The position numbers and the translations under genes were made by a program. Under the pieces are notes generated by a model. The model did not search any database. It worked only from the letters and a program-made list of their open reading frames with translations, and had not been told where the DNA came from. A DNA stretch of 39,343 bases from Chromera velia (Eukaryota; Sar; Chromeraceae). Every line of letters starts with the position of its first letter. Within the stretch, counting starts at the first letter, position 1. The stretch covers positions 38,540-77,882 of the forward strand of contig JAHBMJ010004524.1 of assembly GCA_018398765.1 (NCBI GenBank). The letters run 5' to 3'. Of the stretch, positions 22,261 through 33,259 are shown piece by piece.

Positions 22261-22898
22261 GGGGCCAGCCTGCTGTAAGAGCAAACGAGACACTTCTTTC
22301 AATCAAGTACAAGACAGAAGAACTTCAAAAAACAGGACCGTGGCGACAAGGCGCACAGGTACATGGTGAGCTCAAGTTTCAGGACATCACCAGAGACGCA
22401 AGCTACTGCACCTGGTACTTCATACAGGCTCATTTGGCGCAGCAGGTTCGGAGCCTTTGAGCTCTTGTGCGAGACAACAGATATCACTTCGCGGGCGTCG
22501 ACAGACTGCCATGGAGGATGATGGAGGCGGTCACTGTATCTAAAATTTTTTAGTCATTCCCAATTTTCTTTCCGGGGGCACAAACGTAATCAAACGTATA
22601 CGTGGATCGAATTTTTTTTGTCTCGAGAGTCTGCTCTAGCTGTCTTCCTTGCCTCCTTCCTCGATCTGCACGGACATTCGAAAAGAATCGTCAGACCTTG
22701 AAATCCGCAGTCCGTCTTTTACCTTTTGCGTCGATCTTTCAGCCTTTTGTCTTGCTTTGTAGTTCCGCAGTGAGTTCACTTCTTTCCATGCTACCGAAAG
22801 GTTCTATTTCTTGAATCAAAAAACCAACTATTTCCTCCTCTACACGCAAAAACAGAGAGACACATTTCGAGAAACCACACTTGAGGAATCAAATCAGA
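22261..22898. promoter_or_regulatory. Divergent intergenic region, giant gene and HPDP gene
   Basis: 638 nt separate the two start codons of a head-to-head pair. The region contains the 5'UTRs and promoters of both genes. A possible 3' splice site (CTCTTACAG) lies about 20 nt upstream of the giant gene's ATG on its strand, so a 5'UTR intron is conceivable. No promoter motif is identified. Confidence 0.4.
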
Positions 22899-24771
22899 AT
22901 GATTTCCACCCAAAATCAGAAGTGTGAGTCTCCGACTCACAAAACAGTTCCTCCTACGCTTCCTCAGATCAAGTCCTCGGACTCGGTCGATTCCACAACC
23001 ACTTCCACCAGACCTCAGCAGCAGCAGAAGAGTGACTGCCTTCGCAAGGTAGCTGCTCTTTTGAAGTCTGGAGCAGTCCAGCTCCTGGAGGGCCGTGCTT
23101 TGACGTCACATCTGATGTCAAACGGGGACTGCCTTTCCAAAAGACAGGACCTCGAGGAGAGCAATCCCGAGCTCTTCTTCTCCCAGTCCGAAGCTCTGGA
23201 GAATGAGGAGGAATCAGAGGAAGACATCCAGATTTTCGCCCTGTCTTGCTGCTGGGTCACTGACTCACACCCCGACCCCGAGGGCGTCTACGCACGCACC
23301 CTTGCCCGATTCGTCGACAGCCTCGGTTGTGCCCGTCCTCTGGTGTTTTGGGACTTTGTGTCCCTTCACCAACCCGCAGAGGACGGTACGAGGACAGAGG
23401 AAGAGGAGTCTCTCTTCAACGAGGCACTCACCAACCTCGATGTTTTCTTTGCGTCTGAGCACGCAAGGATGCACGTCGTCCGAATCACCGATCTCCCCTC
23501 GGGGGGCACAGACTCCCCCCGACCCGACTACGGTCGGAACGGGTGGACGGTCTTCGAGTCTTCCCTCGCTGTGCTAAAGCACGAGGGCAGAATCTTCGAC
23601 CTGCCCCTTGCCGTCGATGTCATGCAGAAGATCACCCACGCCCTCCGTGCTGTGCCCTCCCTTGCGTCCGTAGTGTCGGAGTCTACCTCCGCCTCCTACA
23701 GAAAGACGCTCTCGGGACTCAGCGCAGTCTCCGAGATCGCACCCGACACGCCCACATCAGTCGAGGCCCAAGCCGCACCCTCCACCCTGCTGTCGAGGTC
23801 CGTCGACTTCTCCGTGATCCCCCTCAGCCCCCGCCACTTCGCAGAGCTTGTGAGGAGGAAGGAGGTGGAGTTCAGACGTCCTGGAGACGCCGAGAAGGTC
23901 TTGGCCCTCCACGAGAAGGTGATGAACGAATGGATCGCGAAAACGGAGGTCATCGACCTCTCGGGAGTGGACCTGTCGGCACAGACGGGCCGCACCTGGC
24001 AACTGGTGGACTTTCTGGTCTGGGCCGGGGAAGGAGGACCCTCTCGGTGAGTGAGAGGGAGAGTGAGTGAGACAGGGAGGGAGACAGGAGAGTGACAAAT
24101 GCAATAATTGTATGTGTGTTTGTTTGTGTGTGTGTGTGTGGGTGGGTGGGTGGGAGAGAGGGAGAGACGGAGGCCGTCGCTGTGTGTGAGTGTGTGTGTT
24201 GTGTATGTGTTGTGTGTGTGTGGGTGGTCATGCCCTCTTTTTGAATCTTTCCCGCCCGCTTGCGTGATTTCTCACCTATCACTTTTTCCCCCCTCTCCGT
24301 GCTGCCCTGCTTTCTGGTTGCCTGCTGTTCAGTTGTGCCGTGAGGCGTCTGACCCTTGGTGAGTGCAACGTCGGTGACAAGGAGCTCTCTCAGCTGATCG
24401 GACCCGCCTGTTGCCTGCCGAACCTGAAGACCCTTGAGGTTGTGGGGGGTCAGAGGGTGACGGGTGAGGGCATCCACAGGTGTGTGCGGTCGATGGTGAA
24501 GGTCTGTGGAGGGTCTAGGTTGAAGCGTTTGACCGCCCTCCGCTCTCTCCGTCTCCTCTTCCCCCAATCCTCCTGGCCGTCCAACGAAAGGGACCAGGAC
24601 TCCATTACTGACCTCATCAGAGTGTTGAGGTGGAGGTTGAGGGGCAGAGTGCACGTGTCGACCTCGTGCCGTCCCATCAACAAGGAACTCTCTGAAGACG
24701 GACAGACCCCCATGCTGTCCTCTGACTCGTCCCTCGGGAAGAGGAGTGAGGGCAAATGCGCCCTCATGTGA
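22899..24771 (+). CDS. HPDP-motif protein of unrecognised function (two exons)
   Basis: This is a predicted soluble protein of 528 residues. Exon 1 is 22899..24046 and exon 2 is 24333..24771. The 286-nt intron has donor CG|GTGAGT and an acceptor after CTGTTCAG, and the split codon is CG|T. The open frame extends further upstream, but ATG at 22899 is the first Met codon. The Ser/Thr/Gln-rich N-terminus (1-50) is followed by a conserved-looking core: ALSCCWVTDSHPDPEG (114-129), then LVFWDFVSLHQ (148-158), then GWTVFESSLAVL (215-226). The WxxxxHPDPxG...FWDxxSLxQ...GWxxFExxxA layout recalls proteins I associate with chromerids and dinoflagellates. The ordering of Trp, Asp and GWxxxE motifs is loosely like TIR/HET-type folds, which is speculative. 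The C-terminal part (ELSQLI...LPNLKTLEVVGGQRVTGEGI) looks like one or two leucine-rich-repeat units. No catalytic assignment is made. Confidence 0.75.
24111..24224. repeat. (GT)n microsatellite in HPDP gene intron
   Basis: Two GT-rich runs (about 24111-24154 and about 24180-24224) with GGGT interruptions fill much of the 286-nt intron. Confidence 0.92.
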
Positions 24772-27700
24772 GGGAGGCTGTCGAGAGAGAGGGATGGGAT
24801 GAAGGAGGGGAAGCAGGCATCTATGCATGCATGCAGACAGAAAGACAAGAGCGTGGTATGCATGCATGCATGAAGCCCTTGCGATCCCCTGCCTGGTTGG
24901 CTGGCTGCTTGATGTGAAGATCTTGCAAGGGTTGCGTCCCTCCCTTTCTTCTCAGAGAGAGCGAAGAAGGAAGGCGGTTGGAGAACTGTGCGCAGTTTGG
25001 GGAAAATTCTGAAAGAAAGAAGACAATGAATGAATGATTCAGTGCATCTGATGAAAAGAAATTTGAACTTCAAAGTCAGTCTGTGTCTGTCAAGCTTGGC
25101 TTGATTGGCTTGGCGACGTGCAATTCTCTTTCTTCAAAGTGAATTGAATCATCATTTCTTCCAGCAAGTCTGTCTCTTTTTCGACCAATAAATGAATCAA
25201 TGGATGAATGGAAATGTATGCAAACAAAACCGTGTGCATGGTCAAATTTCACCAATGGGAAAGAAGAAGAAGGTCGGGAAGTGAAAGGGGAAAACGAACG
25301 AATGAAGGAAAGAAGGAAAGAGAAAGAGGAAGAAGAGAAGGACGGTGATCCTGACTGTGGTACCGACCGCCTCCCTTCCCTCCTTTCTCTCTTTTCTCTC
25401 TATTGTTCTTTCTGCTTTTTCTTTCGTAGATGTGCTGTTGGGTTGTTTTCTTTCTTCTCTCTTTTTCCTTTCTGTCTCTTTTTTCGAATAGAAAGGGAGG
25501 GAAACAAGGAAAGAGAGAAAGAAGAAAAGAATTTGACGCACGCAAACAACGGTTGATGTTTCCGTGAAAACGCTCGCGGTCGTGTCAGCTGACAGGGGAC
25601 GAAGGATGGATGAAAGAAGAAAAGAAGTTCATCATGCATGGACTGCTTGTCTGTTTTTTGGATCAATGTCTTTTGGCTGCTGTTTGTCTGCTTGTCAGAG
25701 AGAGAGAAACTATTTTTCGTCTCGCCCTCATTCTATCAGAAAGACGAATTTCCCTTTTTCTTTCTGGGTGGTTGACGGCGTCGCGAATGATTCGAATGTT
25801 CTTCGTTGTTTCCTTCCTGTCTTGAGTTGAATTTACGAACTGGTTTGCCTATTTCTCCAATCAATGGTCATTCTTTTGCACACATGTCCATTCATGTCTG
25901 CCTGCCTGCCTTCTTTCTCTTTTTGTTGATGCGTTCTCTCCCCTCATATTAGCATGGAGGGAGGGACGTGCGACTCTTTTGGGAAGAAGAAGAAGAAGAA
26001 GAAGAAGGTGCAAGAAGTGAAAGGAAAGCACAGATGAATAATCCGTCTGTCTGTCTGGGTGCTTGCGTACGGACCTGTCTCAATTCTCTTTTTCGAATGA
26101 ATGAATGAATGCATGAATCAAATATTTATCGATAATACAACAATCCGTCAGAAAGTTGTTCTGCTCCCACCCCCTCTTGTCTTCTTCGCTCTTGCTTTCG
26201 TTTCGTACGTGAGTGGGTCAGTTGGTGGGTGGTCTCTCCCTTGCAAGGGGGCTGGCCTGTTCTCCTTCCTTCGTTCTTGTCTCTGTGGACTTGATTCTTT
26301 CATATCACCACAGCTGTTTGTGACTTTCCTCCTAATGCTGCCGAAGACGAATGCGATCAGCAACAATGCAAGCAAGCAAGCAGAAAATAGAGGGAAGAGA
26401 GGGAAGAGAAATTGGAGAAATCCGTTTTCTTCTCTCTCCTTCCTTCTCCCTCCCTCCCTTTCTCCTTAATTGCCCCCTCTTCACTTCGCTTCACTTCGCC
26501 CCCCGTTCGATTGCGATCGAGGGGGGAAGCGTCCTCCATGCCCTCTTGCATGTCTCCTTGCTTGCTTGCTCGGTTCTTTGCCTGGATGGATGGATGGATG
26601 GATGGATAGGGATGGGAGGAGCTTTGCATGGAGGTCTTTGCGGTGGTGTTGTGTTGTTTGCCTGACCGAACCTGACCTGATACATCAAGAAGAAGAAGAA
26701 GAAAGTGGAGACGGAGGGGAAATAAGGCTTGAAGGATACAGAGCGACAAACAAACAAAGAATGGCGAGGGGTCTGAAGGATGCATTGACGCGGCCATCGA
26801 GAGGCTGCATGGTCGGTTCTTTCTTTCTTTCTTTCCTTTCTTTCTTTCCTTCGTGCGCCCATCTCCTCGGGTGGGAGCGGAGAGAGAAGAAAAGAAAGAA
26901 TGCGAAGAGTCAGAAAGAGAATTAGAAGACGCATAGAAAGGGAAAACACGAGAGATAAAAAGTGAGGAAGGGAGAAAGGCAGATGGAGAGAAGAGAGAGG
27001 ATTGAACGGTCGACTCGTTGAAGCAGCAAGAGGCCGCCTCTCGTTTTCAGTCTCAAATCAGCGACGAAAAAGATCTCCGTGCCCTCCCTTCCCGTCCGCA
27101 CCCTCTGTTACAACAACACAACAGCCAGAGAGAGCACGAGCACATGAACATACAAACGTGAACATAAAGAGAAGGGCCTTGCAAGCATGACAGCAAACAA
27201 ACAAGCAAATCTTTTTGAATGACTGCATCGTCATGCAAACGGATGAGACTGTGTCTCCGTCACGCTTGATTATTGCAGTTCTATTCGTTCCCCTCCCTTT
27301 CCCCTCCACTCTATTTTGCACTCACCATGCACCACTTGGTGTACTTACGTTTTCATTCGTTGTCTCGATCGACCCCGTGCGTGGCTCCCTCCGGCTTACT
27401 TCCCTTTGTTTTGTTCTTCAAAGTTGCACGCCATGATGATCCTATTTTTGGAATGTCTGATTGACCCCATCCTTCTCCCTCTCTCCCTCTCACTGCAATA
27501 TTGGCCTCTAAGTTCTCCCTTCCCCCTCTTAGACAGGACAGGCAATCTTGATATGATGGGTTGATTCTCTCCTGTTTTTTTTTTTTTTTCCAAAGAATAG
27601 AATCCTGCGTGCAATACTCCTCTTTCATTCTCGTCTTCCCTCTTTTTTCGGCAAGAGAGGGAGAGATTGGTTTTTTTCTTTGTTTTCCTTTGTCTCTTCC

Positions 27701-29119
27701 CTCCCTCCCTCACTTTCTGTGAGGTGCGCAGATCTTACCTGCCCCCATCCTCGGGGAGAGCACCAGAGAAGGAGGACACTATGAAACCGACAAAAAGAGA
27801 GAGATCGCAAAGAGAAGAGAAGAGACGAAGGAAGCAAGGAGACATGCAGGAGGCCTCCTGGAAGGAAACAGGGAAACAAGGCTGAATGAGTGAGTGAGCG
27901 AGGTGAGGGAATTAAAGTACGAAGAGCGGAAGGAAGGAAGGAAAGACAAGTGACGGAATTTTGAAGAAGCTTTTGCGCACCCTCACGCTCGCTGGTTCTC
28001 TCCTCCCTCCGTCCCTTTACGCTCGTCGTACGCATTCTCTCTTCCGCTCTCCTTCATTCTTTGACCTGCCTCTGTAGCGATCTTCGTCCTTCCTTCCAAG
28101 AAAGGCAACCGACCGATCTTTCTCTTTTTCGTCCTTGGCCTCGTCCAACCACGTGGTTGTTTTTTTTTTTCTTCGGGAGGTACAGGTATGACTGTCGGAC
28201 CTGGGGCAACGCGCAAGAGAGACGGCACGAAAGAATGAGGAGTTGTGCTTGAAGGGGAAGAGAAGGGAGGTTCATGTGAAAGGAGGACGTCCTCAGCAGG
28301 ATCGAAGCGGACATTCATTCACTTTTCTTTCTTTCTTTCACGCCCCTTTCTTCTCTGCCCCTCTCTCTGTTTCTCTGGATCGATGTGTCACTTTCTGACA
28401 GGCCTCTTGTTTTGATTGATGCCACAACAATGATTTGATTTGTTTCCTTTCCGATGCGTGGTCAGTCTCCTCCCCCCCCGTCTCCGCGTTTGCCTTCGGA
28501 AACAAAAGTACTGAAGGGCACCGTCAATGATACATCATGCAGCTGGATGTCTTGTTGTCTATTTTTTCCATCCAACCCTTTATTCCTTTCATGGCGGCAG
28601 TTCGTTCTTTCTATTTTTGCCAAACAAATTATTCCTTTTGGAGAAGCAGGACGGAATTCGGAAAGAGTGAGTGAGTGATGGGTGGAAGAAAGGAAAGGAA
28701 GTTCTAGCGAAGTGTCCGTCCGTTCGCTGGTCCGTTTCTATTTTTGGCATTCATATTTTCTTTCTTGATTTATTTCTCGAATTGTTAGTTGCATGCGTGA
28801 TACCTGCTTACGTTCGTTCCTTACAGAGAGACAGACGGAGAGACAGATAGACAGGCAGACAGACAACAAGAGAGTCGGGACGTTCTTGGGAGAAGGAAGA
28901 GAGAGAGAGAGAGAGAGAATTCTGGCAGAAAGAGGGAGATGAAAGAAAGAGCGAAAGACAGAAAGCAGGAAAGAAAAGAAAGAAAGAAAGGAAGCAACGC
29001 TACGCTGACAGAATTCGGTTGGTTGGATGAGATCTTTCTCTCTCTTTGTTTGCTGCCTGCTGTTTGCATTGCCTTGTATTGTATTGGGTCGGGTCGTTTT
29101 GGCAACTTCCTTCTTATCT

Positions 29120-29148
29120 GTCTGCCTGCCTGCCTGCCTGCCTGCCTG
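29120..29148. repeat. (TGCC)n microsatellite
   Basis: A run of about seven TGCC units is part of the intergenic microsatellite field. Confidence 0.9.
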
Positions 29149-30223
29149 GCGCTCACACTGTGAGGAGAGTGTTACTCCTCCCTGGCTGATCATATTTTTC
29201 GCTTCCTTCTTCCAACAAGGAATGAAAAGGTGTCAATGACAGAGCGAAAAGAAAGTCTGTGCAAGAGAGAGAGAGAGAGAGAGAGAAAAAGGAGTTCTTT
29301 CTGTCTTCGTGGATGTTGAAGGTTGCTTCTCTTCGCTTCGTGCAGACGGACAGACAGACTTGTGTGTCTGGGTCGTTTTGGTCTGTCCTGCTGCCCTGCC
29401 GTGAGGCTTTGAGGTTCTGCGCACGAGGTTGGATCGAGGCTGTGTGAGGTGCTGGATGGATGCTTCGCTGGCTGGCTGGCTGGTGGTGTTTCGCTCCAGT
29501 CTATCGACTTCTCTCTTCATTCATAAGAACTAGCTTCTTTTCATGCGCGCATGCTTGCACGAGTGCGTGCGAGGTTGGGGTGCTTCACGCGTCGTGTGTG
29601 TGTGCCTCTTTCTTTCGGTGTGTTTGGTTTTTTCAATCAATCAATCAGGAAGGATGCCACAAACAACAACGAGAACAGAAGAGAGTGAGTGGGCGGCTGG
29701 TAGAGATGGCCTGATGAGATGAGAAGAGACAAGAGAAGTTTTGGGATCATGAAAGAAAGGAAGGAAGAAAAGCAGGAGGGAGACAGAGAAGCGTGCCTCC
29801 CTGTTCGCGTGTGTCATGTGTGTGTTAACGAAGCCTGTCTACAATATCTTGTCTGTGCCCTTCCGCCGGGCACGAGAGGAAGATCCCCTGTACCAATATG
29901 ACGATCGATCGAAAATGGGAAATCGAGTGAGAGAGATAAAGGTTTTTTTTTGGAGCGGGAGAGTGAGTGAGAAAGAGAATAATATTTCGACTAATGTCAT
30001 TCATTCCGCAAGACTGACGGAGCCCGCCGGGGGGCATTGGAGGGAGGTCGGCCCTGTCTTTTTCTTTTTTTGTCTTTCTTTCTGCCTTTTCGCTTTCTCT
30101 CGCTCTGCTGTGTTCTGGCAGCAGCAAGGGAGGATTCATCGAGGAGAAGGGAAGAAAAAGAAAGGAAAAGAAAGGACTGTACAACAAACAACGATAGGTA
30201 CGATACTCCCAGACAATTAACAC

Positions 30224-30260
30224 GAGCGAGCGAGCGAGCGAGAGAGAGAGAGAGGGAGAG
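30224..30260. repeat. (GAGC)n/(GA)n microsatellite
   Basis: A short run of GAGC units passes directly into a GA run. Confidence 0.9.
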
Positions 30261-31782
30261 AATAGTGCATTGAAAGGAGAGGAAGGGAAGGAGGGGCTTC
30301 ATTCAAAGGAAATAAATGTCCCAACCTCCCTGCCTGCCTGAATGAATGAATGATGCTTGCATCATGATCACTCTCGGTGCAAACCACCAGAAGAAAGGAA
30401 GAAAGAAGGAAAGCATCAAAAAAGAAGGAATGCACGCGAAGAAGTCCTCTCCGAAAAACCGTCTCCCTTTCTTTTTCTTCATTTGGGTCTTTAATTCTCT
30501 TTTCTTCCTCCTTTCCCGGGCTCCTTTTTTCAATCGTGATTGTGACAATCCTACCACCATCCTTCCAACAAACGAACAAACACAGGAAGACAGTCAGAAA
30601 GAGAGCGAAAAGGGGGTCTGTCAGTAATGCATCGATCTGCAACAAAACTCCCGACCCGAGACAGATTCGTAATCGCGGTGCTTGTAGCCAGACACATTTC
30701 ATTCGTTCGCTTCCTCCTCTTCTCCGCTTCCTCCCTGCTGCCCCACTTCTGCCCTTCCTTCGCCTTTGAGTGAGGCCATCCATCCATCCACATCGCCCCT
30801 CCATCCATCCTTCCTTCCTTCAACTTTTGACTTTCGATCCATCATCACACAGTCCCTTGCAAGCCCTTTCTCCCGTCTCGTGTGCGTGCGTTGATGCATG
30901 CACGTTACCATCTGACTCTTTGATTCTTACGCAAGCCCTGCACGAAACGGATTCCTACCACCCGCCCCTTTTTGACAAGCCAGCCGGCCGACCTCCTCAA
31001 TCAAATGACTGGCAGGAAGGAAGGAAGGAAGAAAGGAATCATCCGGTGAGATGCAAATTGAAAGAAAGAAAGTCCGAGGAAGGCAAGAAGAGAAGAAGAT
31101 GTCGATCGATGGAAAGAAACTCCGTTGGGCTGTGCGTGCGTCAATGCAATGTTACTGCTGTCCTTCCTTGTTGCGTGCTGTGTGTGACCGACGAACGTTG
31201 CTGGTTGGTTGTTTTGCAAAGCAGGTTGGATGTTCGTTAGTTCGTTGTTCCGCTGATCGATTCCTGCTCGTGATGGTGCGTACATACATACGAAAGACTC
31301 TTGAGAAGAAGACAGACGATGAAGGAAGGAATTGGGGAGACGCATGTAGCTGGTCAGTGCAGAGGGAGCGTCGGTTTGTTTGAGGGTCTGAAGGAAGCAA
31401 CTGTGCTTGTCGACACGGAAGGAAGAGGGCAGTGAGTGAGTGAGGGAGTCTGACTGATGTCGTTGGTTTCCCTCTCTTTGGGTACGCACGCGCGAACATG
31501 CAAGACAGCAGGGAGATGAAGCGCAGGCAGGGAGGGAGGGAGAGAAACAGTCTCAACCGATGTAGCTGCCAAAGCGCTTCAGAAGAGAGAGACGAAGGAA
31601 GGAAAGGGATAGGAATGCTGCGGTCGGACGACTACGCTCGTTTTGCTTTCGCAGTTGTTCTTTCCTTTTGCCTGAAGTCTTGTGTATCGCTCCAGGTCCC
31701 ACCGTGCGCAGCCCTTTCCCTGATTCCATTCAATGGCTTGATGGAGGAGAGGGGACTGACTGACCATTAGAACTCAGGACAG

Positions 31783-31965
31783 CTAGGAGTAACCAATGTT
31801 TTGGTAGTTATATTGCTTTGATATTTATTCACATTTTAAAACACTAAAAAGACTTTTTTTTCAGTTTTATTACTGAATAAAACAAAATAACTGGTGTTAC
31901 ATCAAAAAAACACTTGTTATTCATATGAACAACACTTAGTACCACCACCGAGTTACTCCTAACCG
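31783..31965. mobile_element. Possible MITE-like element with imperfect inverted ends
   Basis: AGGAGTAAC near 31786 and its reverse complement GTTACTCCT near 31953 are the cores of imperfect inverted ends that can be extended with mismatches for roughly 50 nt (TTGGTAGTTATATTG against the complement of CAACACTTAGTACCACC). The interior is very AT-rich and non-coding. No clear target-site duplication is visible, so a chance inverted repeat is possible. Confidence 0.3.
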
Positions 31966-33259
31966 TACTGTGTAGCCGGCTTGCATTGAGGTCAGCTAGG
32001 CCGGTGGCTGCACTCATGCAGTCCATTGAGACCCTTTAATGGTTGATACTGATGTGTGTCGATCGACGCTTTTTGATTTGGTTGGCCAAGGTGCGTAAGG
32101 CGATTCTTCGGTCAAATCAGCGGGTCAAACTGAGTCAAACAATTAACGAATTCCACCTCCTAGCCACCTCCACTGTCTAAAGCTCAAACAAGTGTGAGTT
32201 GTTCCACTATGTCATAATCAAACTAACGCCTGCACAGGCTGCACTCGCAAAGCGACACAGACCATGCAGATAAGAGTCATAGGACCATACAATCATGCGC
32301 AATGTTGCTAATACGATTCAAACCAGAATATTACATTATTTCCTGTAGATCGGATAGGATAGGATTTATGTTCCAGGTTGCTCCGCGGTCCACTGCTGGG
32401 CCTCGACTTGCACCGTTGAGAGGTCGCTCAGATACTTACATGCAGATGGAGCGTTTTAAACCAACCCCTCAGGCCTAGGCGTCAAGACCTTTCCAGATGC
32501 GTCAATTAGTTGATCGATTGAGTTTGTCGAACAAAATTAACTAGGCCATATTATAGAGAGATCGTTCGCAAAAGGCTCAAAACACAAAATCGGAGACGAT
32601 CTATAGCATGCGGATTCAAACAGTGCCCTTGTCCCCAGGTTTTTCTGTTCGCCCTCCTCTTTTGCCCGACCAATTTGGTCTAGCATTGCTGCGTACTGGT
32701 GGCTTTCTACTCTGTACATGTTTCTTCCCTTGAAAGATTCTTTATGTCTTTCTGTGAGCTTTTCAGCGTTTGTTCTACAAAGATCACCTGTGAGGGGCGT
32801 GCCCGGGGCTGAGACGTCGGGCTATACATGTGGTGGCGCGAGAGGTGCTGCCGGGGCGTAAGCGCGCATAGTATAGGTACCGAGACTGGCTTGGAGACGG
32901 CTTACCGCCGGGCCATGACAATGGAAAGAGCGCGCACGATCATATCGATTTTAGTGAAGGCTGCTATGGGACGAGGCCAAATAAATCGAGCAGCCTGGTG
33001 CATGAAGTGATCAACAGACTATTTGACTGGCTAGAGTGAACACTGACGCTTCTAGGTCAGACGTACCTTCGGACCATCATATAGCATTGTACTATTCATT
33101 TTACATCACCTGTTCTTTTCCTGCATTCCAGAAAAACCTCATGCTTGCTCGTAGCTCTACAAAGGAACAAATCGATATCACTATCTGCCTCATTCATTAG
33201 CAAATGAAACAGAGCAAGCTTATCGATCTTCTCTTATCCGTTTGCTTTTGGTGTTTCAT
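31966..33259. other. AT-rich region flanking the retrotransposon relic
   Basis: This is non-repetitive sequence unlike the C/T-rich neighbourhood. A GC-richer patch lies at about 32790-32930, and a motif at 32371-32400 is related to 35232-35261. It may be the 3' part of the degenerate element or separate old insertions. No gene is supported. Confidence 0.35.

Larger units (their letters stand above)
24772..31769. other. 7-kb low-complexity intergenic region
   Basis: This region separates the convergent HPDP and delta-COP genes, together with the AT-rich zone that follows. It consists of alternating purine-rich and pyrimidine-rich blocks with microsatellites: (GAA)n at 25984-26007, (GGAT)n at 26583-26608, (TTTC)n near 26820, (GA)n near 28900, (TGCC)n at 29120-29148, (GA)n near 29265 and (GAGC)n/(GA)n at 30224-30260. 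Open frames up to 195 codons exist on both strands but are composed of Phe/Ser/Leu or Lys/Glu/Arg runs with no domain and no consistent splice structure. I find no tRNA, rRNA or protein gene I can support. Confidence 0.55.

Noticed and set aside
22881..22898. Upstream TTG start for the HPDP protein
   Set aside because: The frame is open here, but the first ATG is at 22899 and nothing supports non-ATG initiation.
23950..24867. Minus-strand open frame of 305 codons
   Set aside because: It overlaps both exons and the intron of the HPDP gene on the opposite strand and translates the GT microsatellite into Thr/His repeats.
30217..30804. Minus-strand open frame of 195 codons
   Set aside because: It is low complexity with no domain, and opposite-strand frames of similar length exist over the same DNA.
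32828..33010. Plus-strand open frame of 60 codons in a GC-richer patch
   Set aside because: Too short, no recognisable motif, and in the flank of a degenerate retroelement.
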